From positions 124,001 through 188,000 of the forward strand of contig JBFWWP010000003.1 in NCBI GenBank assembly GCA_050246115.1: 64,000 bases of DNA. Reading direction: 5' to 3'. Numbering within the stretch: the stretch's first letter is position 1; each line of letters opens with the position of its first letter. A model generated the notes under the pieces. The model made no database searches. It saw only the letters and a program-made list of their open reading frames with translations, and was not told where the DNA came from. Shown piece after piece: positions 10,288-18,507 of the stretch. A program made the translations under genes and the position numbers. The DNA comes from JBFWWP01 sp050246115. GTDB taxonomy: Bacteria; Planctomycetota; UBA8108; UBA1146; JAJFFE01.

Positions 10288-10378
10288 CCGTCACGCCGCG
10301 CACGTCCTGCTCGAACCGATGCCCGAGGTCCCGTCGTGTGACGACGCCGCGGTCGGTGATGGTGATACGTTCTTTCAT
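10244..10378 (-). CDS. Small 44-residue protein, possibly a truncated AbrB-like antitoxin
   Basis: An ATG at 10378 opens a 44-residue frame beginning MKERITITDRGVVT, which is how many AbrB/MazE-type DNA-binding antitoxins start. The rest (RRDLGHRFEQDVRGV and onwards) does not continue that fold convincingly, no toxin gene is adjacent, and no clear ribosome binding site precedes it. It lies downstream of the FAD oxidoreductase operon on the same strand and opposite the four-helix-bundle remnant. It is more likely a decayed fragment than a working antitoxin. Confidence 0.3.
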   Translation of the reverse strand: MKERITITDRGVVTRRDLGHRFEQDVRGVTVIPPLRLAQLLVQT

Positions 10379-10537
10379 GAGAGCCGTATCGCTGCATTAC
10401 GGGATTCGCGCAAACGTGGACGGTGGCCCTCTCCCACCGCCGCTTGGCACTCGTGCTGAAATGAGGCGGTAGTGGCTTCTGGGCCCGAAGCAAAGGCGCG
10501 CTTCCTTCGGGACTTACGGCAGCGGGCGACGGCCACT

Positions 10538-12079
10538 TCAGCGGGCGGAGAGAACCCGCTCGGCCGCGAGCATGCCGGAGCGGCCGCTGATGCCCGCCCC
10601 GGGATGGCATCCACTGCCGCCCAGGAACAGGCCCGGGATCGGCGTGACGCCGCTCGAGCAGCCAACGTTCGGGCGCAGCGACAGCACCTGATCGAGGGCG
10701 AGTTCCCCGTGGTAGAGGTGGCCCCCGGTGAGTCGAAAGTCGCGGGCGAAGTCGTCGGGAGTGCGAACCTGACGGGCGACGATTCGCGACGATACCGTCG
10801 GGGCCAGCGCGGCGATTCGGGCAACGACGGCATCGGCAAGGGCCTCGCGTCGCGCAGCGGTCCAGCCTCCTGCGACATCGTGCGGCGCGAAAGAGACGAG
10901 CACGGACACGAACTCACGTCCGGCGGGAGCGAAGGTCCGATCGACCACCGACGGGACGCGCAGGTCGAGCACGGGCTGCGCCGAGAACTCTCCGTATTTG
11001 AGATGGTCGAACGCACGCTCGGCGGTGTCGAGGGTCTCACTGATGCGCACCGCGTGGAACCGCGCCCCCGGACGACCGGCCCATTCGAGCGGACCGTCGA
11101 GCGCCAGGTCGACCTTGGCGAGAACGCCGCGGCAACGCCACTCGCGCGCGCTACTCTCGGTCTCCGCCGGCAGCGCCCGCGGCTCCAAGAGCTCGAGCAA
11201 GAGCTGCCGCGGATCGCACGTGGCAACCACGGTCGCCCCATCGACACGCTCGCCGGCATCCAGCTCGACTCCGGCCACGACCCCACGTTCGACCAGCACC
11301 CGCCGCACAGAGCTGTTCGTGCGAATCTCGACGCCGAGTGACCGACACGTGAGCGCCAAGCTCTGCACCAAAGAAGCCGGACCGCCAACGAGTTCGGGGC
11401 CCGCCAAGCACTCGTGAAACAGCAGGTTGGCTGCGCCGCCCGGGGATCGCGGTCCGAACCAAGCGCCGTGCAACGCCGGCAGCACGAGGCCGGCGCGCAA
11501 CAGCTCACAGTCGAACGCGTCCGTGAGCCAGTCGGCGGCACTCATCGGAATCACGCGCATGAGCTCCGTCATGTCGCGCGCACCCAAGCGGCGCAGCGAC
11601 CAGCCGCGCCGGAGGAGCTCCAACAGGGAGCCCACGCCGCGCCGACCGAGGGACGGGGGCGCGGCTTCGAGGAGAGGACCGACGAAACGCCGTGCGCGCC
11701 CGATGAAGTCGCGCCATCGTTGGTAGTTGGCGACATCTTTCGGTGCCCGCTGGGTGAGTTCGGCGACCGCCAAAGCGGGGTCCCGATGGAGCACGAGCCC
11801 AGGACCATCGACTTCCGGGAAGAACACCGCGTCGTGCTCCGCCGGCACTCGCGGAAGCTGGTTCCCGAGACCGAGGGTGTGCAGTAGCTCCGGCGCTACG
11901 CAGGAGCTGTCATGCAGAGTCCCGAGCGTTTGGAAGTCGGTTGCGAAGGCGCTCCCGCGCGCGACTCCTCCGACCTCTTCTCCTTGTTCGATGAGGAGCA
12001 CCCGCCGCCCCCGACGCGCCAGCAGGGCAGCCGCCGTCAAACCGTTGTGTCCGCCACCGATCACGATCACGACACTCAT
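10538..12079 (-). CDS. FAD-dependent oxidoreductase, phytoene dehydrogenase/PYROXD2-like (second of pair)
   Basis: A 513-residue flavoprotein opening with the dinucleotide-binding motif VIVIGGGHNGLTAAALLARRG and an acidic strand end LLIEQGEEVGG. The C-terminal region GLFLGGSGCHPGAGISGRSG is the FAD-contact region of the phytoene desaturase-like amine oxidase superfamily. Its ATG overlaps the stop of the preceding gene as ATGA, so the two are translationally coupled. It is a paralogue of the protein encoded just upstream. No phytoene synthase or other carotenoid gene is nearby, so a carotenoid role is not supported. The substrate is unknown; redox work on an amine, amino acid or lipid is possible. 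Confidence 0.88.
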   Translation of the reverse strand: MSVVIVIGGGHNGLTAAALLARRGRRVLLIEQGEEVGGVARGSAFATDFQTLGTLHDSSCVAPELLHTLGLGNQLPRVPAEHDAVFFPEVDGPGLVLHRDPALAVAELTQRAPKDVANYQRWRDFIGRARRFVGPLLEAAPPSLGRRGVGSLLELLRRGWSLRRLGARDMTELMRVIPMSAADWLTDAFDCELLRAGLVLPALHGAWFGPRSPGGAANLLFHECLAGPELVGGPASLVQSLALTCRSLGVEIRTNSSVRRVLVERGVVAGVELDAGERVDGATVVATCDPRQLLLELLEPRALPAETESSAREWRCRGVLAKVDLALDGPLEWAGRPGARFHAVRISETLDTAERAFDHLKYGEFSAQPVLDLRVPSVVDRTFAPAGREFVSVLVSFAPHDVAGGWTAARREALADAVVARIAALAPTVSSRIVARQVRTPDDFARDFRLTGGHLYHGELALDQVLSLRPNVGCSSGVTPIPGLFLGGSGCHPGAGISGRSGMLAAERVLSAR

Positions 12080-13668
12080 CCGCGCCCCCAAGCACCAAGC
12101 AGGCTGCGAGCCGCGTTGTAGCCGGGAGCCCCCATGACTCCCCCGCCGGGGTGCGTCCCCGAGGCGCACATCCAAAGATCGCGGACCGGGGTTCGATATC
12201 GCGCCCAGCCGGCAGCCGGCCGCAGGAAGAAGAGCTGCTCGAGACTGAGCTCGCCATGGAAAATGTTGCCCTCGGTCAGACCAAACTCCTGCTCGAGATC
12301 CCACGGCGTCAGCACCTGCCGGTGGAGGATGCTAGAGCGCAGGTTCGGCATGTACTCCGACAAGGTATCGACCACGGCATCGCCGAACGCTTCTCGGTGA
12401 GCGGGCCAGGTCTCGGGGCCGCCACTGAGCTGATAGGGTGCGTACTGTACGAACACCGACATCACATGCTTGCCGGGAGGCGCCACCGACGGGTCGAGCA
12501 GCGACGGAATGACGATGTCCATGAACGGGCGACTCGAGAAGCGTCCGTACTTGGCCTCGTCGAACGCCCGCTCCAAGTAGTCGATGCTGGGAGCGATGGT
12601 AATGTCTCCGCGCAAATGCGGTCCGTCACCCGGGCGACACGCAAACTCGGGACGACGATCGAGCGCGAGGTTGACCTTGCCGGAGCTACCGCGGTAGCGA
12701 AATCGCTCCAACTGCGTCACGAAGTCGGGCTCGAGGTGCTCTCGCCCCACGAGCCCGAGGAAGGTCCGTCGCGGATCGACCGCCGACACGACTCGGCGCG
12801 TCTCGAGCTCCTCGCCGCTCTCGAGAACCACTCGGTGCGCGGCACCACCCCGCACTTCGATGCGGGCCACGGGCGCTTCCGTGCGAATCTCGACCCCGTG
12901 GGCCCGCGCGGCATTCGCAATCGCAAGGCTGAGCTGCCCGTTGCCGCCGCGGCAGATGCCCCACGATCGGAACGCACCGTCGATGTCACCCATGTAGTGG
13001 TGCAAGAGAACGTAGGCGGTGCCCGGCGATCGCACTCCCAGGAAGGTCCCGATGATGCCGCTGACCGACATTGCGGCCTTCAGAACATCCGACTCGAACC
13101 ACCGATCGAGGAAGTCCACCGCGCTCATGGTGAACATCTTCCAATGCAGAACGCGGTCGGCCTCCGGCAAGTCGACCAGACGGCGGCCCAATCGCAACAG
13201 GCCGGCGAGCTGGCCCGGCGTGGCGCGGCTGGGATCGGGCGGCTCCTCGTCGAGGATGGGCTGAGCAAAGCGACCCAGCTCCGTCATGGCCTGCCCGAAG
13301 CGCGGATACACCTCGGCATCGCGCGGGCTGAAGCGCGCGATCTCGCGACGATTGAAATCGGCGTCGGCGAGCCGCAGCAGGGAGTCGCCATTGGGTAGCG
13401 GAGTGAAGGTACTGTCGAGCGGAATGAGCTGGAGTCCGTGGCGGGCGAGTTCCAGATCGCGAATGATCTGCGGGCGCATGAGGCTCACGACGTACGAACA
13501 AACCGAGTAGGTGAAACCAGGGTAGACCTGCTCGGACACTGCGGCCCCGCCCAGCACGTGGCGCCGTTCGAGGACGACGACGTCGAGGCCCGCGCGCGCC
13601 AGATACGCGGCGCAGACCAAACCGTTGTGCCCCCCGCCGACGACTACCGCGTCGTACCGCTTTGCCAC
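12076..13668 (-). CDS. FAD-dependent oxidoreductase, PYROXD2-like (first of pair)
   Basis: This 530-residue protein starts with the Rossmann motif AVVVGGGHNGLVCAAYLA and VVVLERRHVLGGAAVSE, and ends with DLWMCASGTHPGGGVMGAPG, the FAD-binding end of the phytoene dehydrogenase-like superfamily. Among relatives it looks closest to PYROXD2-type proteins, whose substrate is not established. The GTG start at 13668 shares its first G with the TAG of the upstream GcvT-like gene, and its TGA overlaps the next ATG, so all three are one coupled operon. Two similar oxidoreductases side by side could form a heterodimer or act on successive substrates; this is inference. Confidence 0.9.
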   Translation of the reverse strand: MAKRYDAVVVGGGHNGLVCAAYLARAGLDVVVLERRHVLGGAAVSEQVYPGFTYSVCSYVVSLMRPQIIRDLELARHGLQLIPLDSTFTPLPNGDSLLRLADADFNRREIARFSPRDAEVYPRFGQAMTELGRFAQPILDEEPPDPSRATPGQLAGLLRLGRRLVDLPEADRVLHWKMFTMSAVDFLDRWFESDVLKAAMSVSGIIGTFLGVRSPGTAYVLLHHYMGDIDGAFRSWGICRGGNGQLSLAIANAARAHGVEIRTEAPVARIEVRGGAAHRVVLESGEELETRRVVSAVDPRRTFLGLVGREHLEPDFVTQLERFRYRGSSGKVNLALDRRPEFACRPGDGPHLRGDITIAPSIDYLERAFDEAKYGRFSSRPFMDIVIPSLLDPSVAPPGKHVMSVFVQYAPYQLSGGPETWPAHREAFGDAVVDTLSEYMPNLRSSILHRQVLTPWDLEQEFGLTEGNIFHGELSLEQLFFLRPAAGWARYRTPVRDLWMCASGTHPGGGVMGAPGYNAARSLLGAWGRG

Positions 13669-14858
13669 TAGGCCTTCTTTCGGTCGGGGTCGAAGAACGG
13701 CGTCCGGACGACCTCGGCGGTGACCGTGTGCCGTTCGTACTCCACCGTGAACTCGATCGCGAGGCGAGTGCCCAAGCGGTCATAGGGCCGCTTCACACTC
13801 GCGAGCGCCAGATTCTTCTTGAGGAGCGGCGACCACGTGCCGCTGGTCGCCTGGCCTACTTGGGCACCACCGCCGAACACCGGCACCGCGGTGCGCCACG
13901 CGCGGGTGGGAAGCTGAGGCGGCAGCCCGGCCTCGGCGTAGAGCGCTTGGATCTCGTCCCAGTCGAGCTCGAGTCCAACGAAGCCCCAAGTCGCGCCGGA
14001 CTTTTGCTCGCGACGGAGTGCCGCCTGTCCGACGAACGGGGCGCGGTCGAGGTTCACCGTCCAGCCAAGGCCCAGTTCGAACGGCGACGACTTGCGCGAC
14101 TCGACGCAGGTGCGAAGAGCGCTGTGGTAGTCGACATCCTGAAGCACGAACCCGGCCTCGACGCGCGTCATGTCGAGCGCGTCGAGACCCACCGGCAGCA
14201 GAGCGAAGTCGCGACCCGCGCGCACGAGCTCGTCCCAAACCGCGAGCGCGTGCTCGGGCGCGAGCCACAACTCGTAGCCGAGGTCGCCCGTGTAGCCCGT
14301 ACGCGAGATCTCGACGGGGTGGTCGCCGATTCGGGCCGGCGCGATCCCGAAGAAGCGCAGCCCGTGGAGGTCGATCTCGGTGGCGACGCTCGCGAGCAGG
14401 TCGCGCGCGGTGGGCCCTTGCAGCGCCAAGGCCGCCACGGCGGTCGACTCGTCGGCGATCTCGACGCGAAAACCGCGAGCGTGGTCGAGGAGCCAGGCCA
14501 GGCTCGGGCCGGCGGTGGTCACGCGATAGAGCTCGGGGCCCAGGCGCGCAACCGTGCCGTCGTCGACCACCTTGCCGGCCTCGTCGCACAGGCACGTGTA
14601 GGTAACACGGCCCGTCGACAGGCGACCGATATCGCGCGCCATGACCCAAGCGAGGAACTTCCCGGCCTGAGGTCCGCGCACCCGGTACTTGAACAGCGGG
14701 CAGACATCCAGGAGCCCGGCACTGTGGCGTAGCGCGAAGTACTCCGGCTCGTGATGGACATCGTACGAGCAAACGGCGTGAAAGCCGGCCCAACTCTTCC
14801 AGCGGTAACTGGTACAGAGGGCGGCGGTGCGCGCGTGAAACGGAGTCTGCTCGGGCAT
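13668..14858 (-). CDS. GcvT-family (aminomethyltransferase-like) folate-binding protein
   Basis: This 396-residue protein belongs to the GcvT family, which binds tetrahydrofolate and moves one-carbon units off amines or, in relatives, sulfur compounds. The family core is visible: RHSAGLLDVCPLFKYRVRG near the N-terminus, GRVTYTCLCDEAGKVVDDG, RTGYTGDLGYELW for folate contact, and GLDALDMTRVEAGF. The C-terminal barrel domain includes GQATSGTWSPLLKKNLALA. ATG 14858 follows GGAGG at a rather long spacing. No gcvH or gcvP is nearby and the gene is fused by overlap to two FAD oxidoreductases, so it is probably not the glycine cleavage T-protein. A demethylase of an N-methylated compound, with the flavoproteins supplying oxidation, is the best guess. 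Confidence 0.88.
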   Translation of the reverse strand: MPEQTPFHARTAALCTSYRWKSWAGFHAVCSYDVHHEPEYFALRHSAGLLDVCPLFKYRVRGPQAGKFLAWVMARDIGRLSTGRVTYTCLCDEAGKVVDDGTVARLGPELYRVTTAGPSLAWLLDHARGFRVEIADESTAVAALALQGPTARDLLASVATEIDLHGLRFFGIAPARIGDHPVEISRTGYTGDLGYELWLAPEHALAVWDELVRAGRDFALLPVGLDALDMTRVEAGFVLQDVDYHSALRTCVESRKSSPFELGLGWTVNLDRAPFVGQAALRREQKSGATWGFVGLELDWDEIQALYAEAGLPPQLPTRAWRTAVPVFGGGAQVGQATSGTWSPLLKKNLALASVKRPYDRLGTRLAIEFTVEYERHTVTAEVVRTPFFDPDRKKA

Positions 14859-15198
14859 GACTGCTGCTTGCCTCCAACGCCGTCGGATCCCAGCCCGTTC
14901 GGACTCGTCGCCCGCCCGCATCGCCGCGGCCCCCCGGCGACGGGGAGCAACTCTACACGAACCGAAGTGCCGTCAAACCCGAATCCGAACGTCGGAGTCG
15001 CGCCGGCCGGATCCGATCGAAGGAGGGCGTTGCAACCGGCGCGCCCCCGCATTCTCATGGGGGAAGCCGCCTCTGCGCGCGCTCGGGGATTCGGGCGCTC
15101 GCGTGCGCCGCAACGTTCGGCGCACACGGTCGCCCCGAGAGCCGCGCGAGGAACGAACCGCCGTGGAACGAACCGCCGTGGAACGAGGAGGAACCGCC
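14859..15198. other. Divergent intergenic region between the GcvT-like operon and the glycosylasparaginase gene
   Basis: I see no gene here. The region must contain two promoters facing away from each other. Its right end has the tandem repeat described at 15151-15180, which runs into the glycosylasparaginase ribosome binding site. Confidence 0.4.
15151..15180 (+). repeat. Tandem 15-bp repeat ahead of the glycosylasparaginase start
   Basis: Two identical copies of GAACGAACCGCCGTG (15151-15165 and 15166-15180) are followed by a diverged third copy with a GGAGGAA insertion that ends in ATG at 15199. Each copy ends in GTG in frame with the gene, so the array looks like a duplicated start region in which only the third copy gained a good ribosome binding site. 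Confidence 0.8.
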
Positions 15199-16203
15199 AT
15201 GGAGCGAAGAGACTTCTTGAAGTGGGGAGCCATCGCCGGAGCGGGCGCGTTCCTCGGAGAGGGAGCCGACTTGTCTGCCCGAGAGCAACAGGACACGAGG
15301 CCCGACGACACCGCGGCGTCACAGCCAGGGACGATCATCTCGACCTGGAACCACGGGCTGGCCGCGAACGCCGTGGCGGCGCAGATCCTCTTGGTGGGAG
15401 GCCGGGCGCTCGACGCCGTCGAGCGTGGCGTCATGGTCTCGGAGGCCGACCCCAATGTGACCAGCGTCGGACGCGGCGGCCTCCCGAACGCCGACGGCAT
15501 CATGGAACTCGACGCCGCCATCATGGACGGGGACAAGCTCGAGGCCGGCGCTGTTGCCGGACTGCGCGGCTTCCTCCATCCCATTGCGGTCGCCCGCAAG
15601 GTCATGACCGAAACGCCCCATGTCCTGCTCGTCGGGGAGGGCGCGCGCCGGTTCGCGCTGCGCCAGGGCTTCGAGGAAACCGAGCTGCTGACCCCCGACG
15701 CCGCGAAGGCCTGGCGCGAGTGGCAGCAGTCGAGCGAGAAGAAACCATTGTCCCCGAAGGACGACCACGACACGATCGGCATGATCGCGCTCGATCGCAG
15801 CGGCTCCATGGCGGCCTCCTGTACGACGAGTGGAGCCGCTTGGAAGCTGCCGGGCCGCGTCGGCGACTCGCCGCTCATCGGCCATGGACTCTACTGCGAC
15901 TCGCAGGTCGGCGGTGCCGCGGCCACCGGCCTCGGCGAAGAAGTCATCAAGGTGTGCGGCTCCTATCAAGTCGTAGAGTTCATGCGCCAAGGGGCGACGC
16001 CCGAAGAGGCCATCCGCCGAGTGCTCGAAAGGGTCATCGCGCGGACGCCGGAGAGCCGTTCTCGTTTCGTCGGGTTCGTGGCGCTGCGACGCGACGGTGA
16101 AGTCGGCTTCATGAGCACCACGCGCGGGTTCCAGGCGGCAGTCTTTCGGTCCGGCAAACACGAGCTGCTGGACGCCGCATGTTTCGTTTCGGAAGAACGT
16201 TGA
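15199..16203 (+). CDS. Glycosylasparaginase (N4-(beta-N-acetylglucosaminyl)-L-asparaginase), Tat-exported
   Basis: This 334-residue Ntn-hydrolase cleaves the bond between asparagine and N-acetylglucosamine in glycoasparagines. The N-terminus MERRDFLKWG followed by a hydrophobic alanine/glycine stretch looks like a twin-arginine signal, so it probably works outside the cytoplasm. The family motif HDTIGMIALD places the autocleavage nucleophile at T192, after which the beta subunit starts; the later GDSPLIGHGLYCDSQVGGAAATG region is also characteristic. ATG 15199 follows GAGGAGGAA. The next gene, an exported oligopeptidase, starts 98 bases downstream, suggesting a shared role in breaking down glycopeptides or proteins. 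Confidence 0.93.
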   Translation: MERRDFLKWGAIAGAGAFLGEGADLSAREQQDTRPDDTAASQPGTIISTWNHGLAANAVAAQILLVGGRALDAVERGVMVSEADPNVTSVGRGGLPNADGIMELDAAIMDGDKLEAGAVAGLRGFLHPIAVARKVMTETPHVLLVGEGARRFALRQGFEETELLTPDAAKAWREWQQSSEKKPLSPKDDHDTIGMIALDRSGSMAASCTTSGAAWKLPGRVGDSPLIGHGLYCDSQVGGAAATGLGEEVIKVCGSYQVVEFMRQGATPEEAIRRVLERVIARTPESRSRFVGFVALRRDGEVGFMSTTRGFQAAVFRSGKHELLDAACFVSEER

Positions 16204-16301
16204 CCCAGCGCGGCGGTCGATCGCGCGCCGATGGTCGCAGCGGTGCTCGGTAGCACACCCAGCGGAAGCGACACGACAACGCAACAGAACGAGGAGGCAA
16301 C

Positions 16302-18443
16302 GTGGTTCGAGGAGTCCTGTGCGCAACTTGGCTGATCTTGTGCGGCTGCCAGCTGCCCGGTTCGGACCCGGACCGCCACGTTTCCGAGAAAGCCAGTGTC
16401 ATGATCCCGATGCCCAAGAAGGTCCCTGTCGAGGTAGAGCTCCACGGTGACGTCCGCGTCGATCCGTATGCGTGGATGCGAGAGAAGGACGCTCCCGAAG
16501 TACTCGCCCACTTGGCGGGCGAGAACGCCTACGCGGACGCCCTGATGCAACCGACGGAAGCGCTCCAGGAGCGGCTCTACCAAGAGATGCTGGGAAGGAT
16601 CCAGCAAACCGACCTGACGGTGCCGTATCGCAAGGGGCAGTACCAGTACTACACCCGCACCGAGGAGGGCAAGCAGTACGACATCCACTGCCGACGGCGC
16701 CAAGCTCCGGGCGCTCCGGAGGAGGTACTCCTCGACGTGAACCAGCTGGCCGAAGGCGAACCGTTCATGGCCGTGGGCGACTTCGAAGTCTCGCCCGACG
16801 GTACGCTGCTGGCATTCACCACGGACAACCGGGGATTTCGCGAATACACGCTCCAGGTGAAGGACCTCGCGAGCGGAAAGATTCTGCCGGATCGCGCTCT
16901 ACGGGTCAGTTCGGTCGCCTGGGCCGGCAACGGTGTCTTGTACTACACGACCGATGATGTCGAGACGAAGCGCTCGTATCGAGTGTTTCACCACGTTCTC
17001 GGCAGTTCCGAAGACTCGCTCGTCTTCGAAGAAACGGATGAGCGGTTCTCGGTCGGTGTCGAACTCTCTCGGAGCGAGCGGTTCGTGTTCTTGGGCACCG
17101 ACAGCCTGACGACCAGCGAAGTGCAGGCCCTCGATCTCGAGCGTCCCGAGCTGGGCTTCCGCATGATCGCGGCTCGCGAGCAAGACCACGAGTACGAAGT
17201 CGATCACCATGGCGACTCGTTCATCATCCGATCGAACGACCGTGGACGGAACTTCCGCGTCGCGAGTGCCCCGATTGCGACTCCCGAACGCGCCCACTGG
17301 ACGGAGATCCTGCCCCACGACGCGAACGTCATGCGCACGTCGATTGCGTGCTTCCGCGACCACCTGATCGTGCGCGAGCGGGCCGACGGCCTGCCTCGCA
17401 TCCGCGTCGTCCGCTTCGCCGACTCGGCCGCCCACCTGATCTCGTTCGACGAACCCACGTTCGCGCTGTTCGGATCCGCCAACCCGGAGTACCAGACGAG
17501 CCTGTACCGATTCACCTACTCATCGCTCACGACACCGAGCTCGATCTACGAGTACGACCTGGAAGCCCGCACGCGCGTACTCCTCAAGCGCACGCCAGTT
17601 CTCGGCGGCTTCGACCCCGCCGATTACGTCTCGGAACGGATCGCGGCGGTGGCCGCCGACGGTACCCGCGTGCCGATCTCGCTCGTCTATCACCGGAAGA
17701 CCAACCCACGAGCCGGGAATCCGCTGCTCCTGACCGGCTACGGATCGTATGGCATCGCGATCGACGCGGCGTTCTCGATCACCCGGGTCAGCCTGCTGGA
17801 CCGCGGCGCCATCTTCGCGATCGCCCACATCCGCGGCGGCGGGGAGCTCGGAAAGCCATGGCACGACGCTGGACGCATGTTCAACAAGATGAACACCTTT
17901 GGCGACTTCATCGCCTGCGCGGACCACTTGGTGGCAGCCGGTTACACCCGTCGCGATCGTCTCGTCATCGAAGGCGGAAGCGCCGGCGGGCTACTCGTCG
18001 GGGCGGTGACGAACATGCGCCCTGACCTCTGCCAAGCCGTGATCTCCGAAGTGCCCTTCGTCGATGTGCTGAATACCATGCTCGACGAAGACCTTCCGCT
18101 CACCGTGGGCGAGTTCGAAGAGTGGGGCAACCCCAAGATCGCCGATCAGTATGGCTACATCCGTCAGTACTGTCCGTACACCAACCTGGCGGCGAAGGAC
18201 TACCCCGCCATGCTCGTGCGTACGTCGTACGATGACAGCCAGGTCATGTACTGGGAGCCCGCCAAGTACGTCGCGCGCCTGCGCGAGCTGAAGACCGACG
18301 CAAACCCCTTGATCTTCAAGATCAACATGGCCGGCGGGCACGGCGGCTCCTCGGGTCGCTACGATCGACTGCGCGAGATCGCCTTCGACTACGCGTTCTT
18401 CCTGTGGCAGGTCGGGGCGATGCCGCCAGCGTCGGCGCCATGA
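16302..18443 (+). CDS. ptrB: Oligopeptidase B-like S9A serine peptidase, predicted lipoprotein
   Basis: This 713-residue prolyl-oligopeptidase-family enzyme cuts short peptides, typically after basic residues in oligopeptidase B. The N-terminal beta-propeller (about 40-420) is followed by the alpha/beta-hydrolase domain with the catalytic serine in GGSAGGLL, the aspartate in RTSYDDSQV and the histidine in AGGHGGSSGR. The start GTG 16302 follows GGAGG at 5 bases. Unlike cytoplasmic PtrB, it begins with a lipobox-type signal (LILCGC, cysteine at about residue 16), so it should be membrane-anchored and extracytoplasmic. It follows the exported glycosylasparaginase and probably shares its transcript. 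Confidence 0.92.
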   Translation: MVRGVLCATWLILCGCQLPGSDPDRHVSEKASVMIPMPKKVPVEVELHGDVRVDPYAWMREKDAPEVLAHLAGENAYADALMQPTEALQERLYQEMLGRIQQTDLTVPYRKGQYQYYTRTEEGKQYDIHCRRRQAPGAPEEVLLDVNQLAEGEPFMAVGDFEVSPDGTLLAFTTDNRGFREYTLQVKDLASGKILPDRALRVSSVAWAGNGVLYYTTDDVETKRSYRVFHHVLGSSEDSLVFEETDERFSVGVELSRSERFVFLGTDSLTTSEVQALDLERPELGFRMIAAREQDHEYEVDHHGDSFIIRSNDRGRNFRVASAPIATPERAHWTEILPHDANVMRTSIACFRDHLIVRERADGLPRIRVVRFADSAAHLISFDEPTFALFGSANPEYQTSLYRFTYSSLTTPSSIYEYDLEARTRVLLKRTPVLGGFDPADYVSERIAAVAADGTRVPISLVYHRKTNPRAGNPLLLTGYGSYGIAIDAAFSITRVSLLDRGAIFAIAHIRGGGELGKPWHDAGRMFNKMNTFGDFIACADHLVAAGYTRRDRLVIEGGSAGGLLVGAVTNMRPDLCQAVISEVPFVDVLNTMLDEDLPLTVGEFEEWGNPKIADQYGYIRQYCPYTNLAAKDYPAMLVRTSYDDSQVMYWEPAKYVARLRELKTDANPLIFKINMAGGHGGSSGRYDRLREIAFDYAFFLWQVGAMPPASAP

Positions 18444-18507
18444 CCGACCGGCGACGGCTCCGTGGCGCCCATGAAGCCACCGACGGGCTTGTCGAAGGGA
18501 AGCGAAG

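Noticed and set aside
10538..13668. Carotenoid biosynthesis cluster
   Set aside because: The two oxidoreductases belong to the phytoene dehydrogenase-like superfamily, but no phytoene synthase, cyclase or isoprenoid gene is present and the third gene is GcvT-like.
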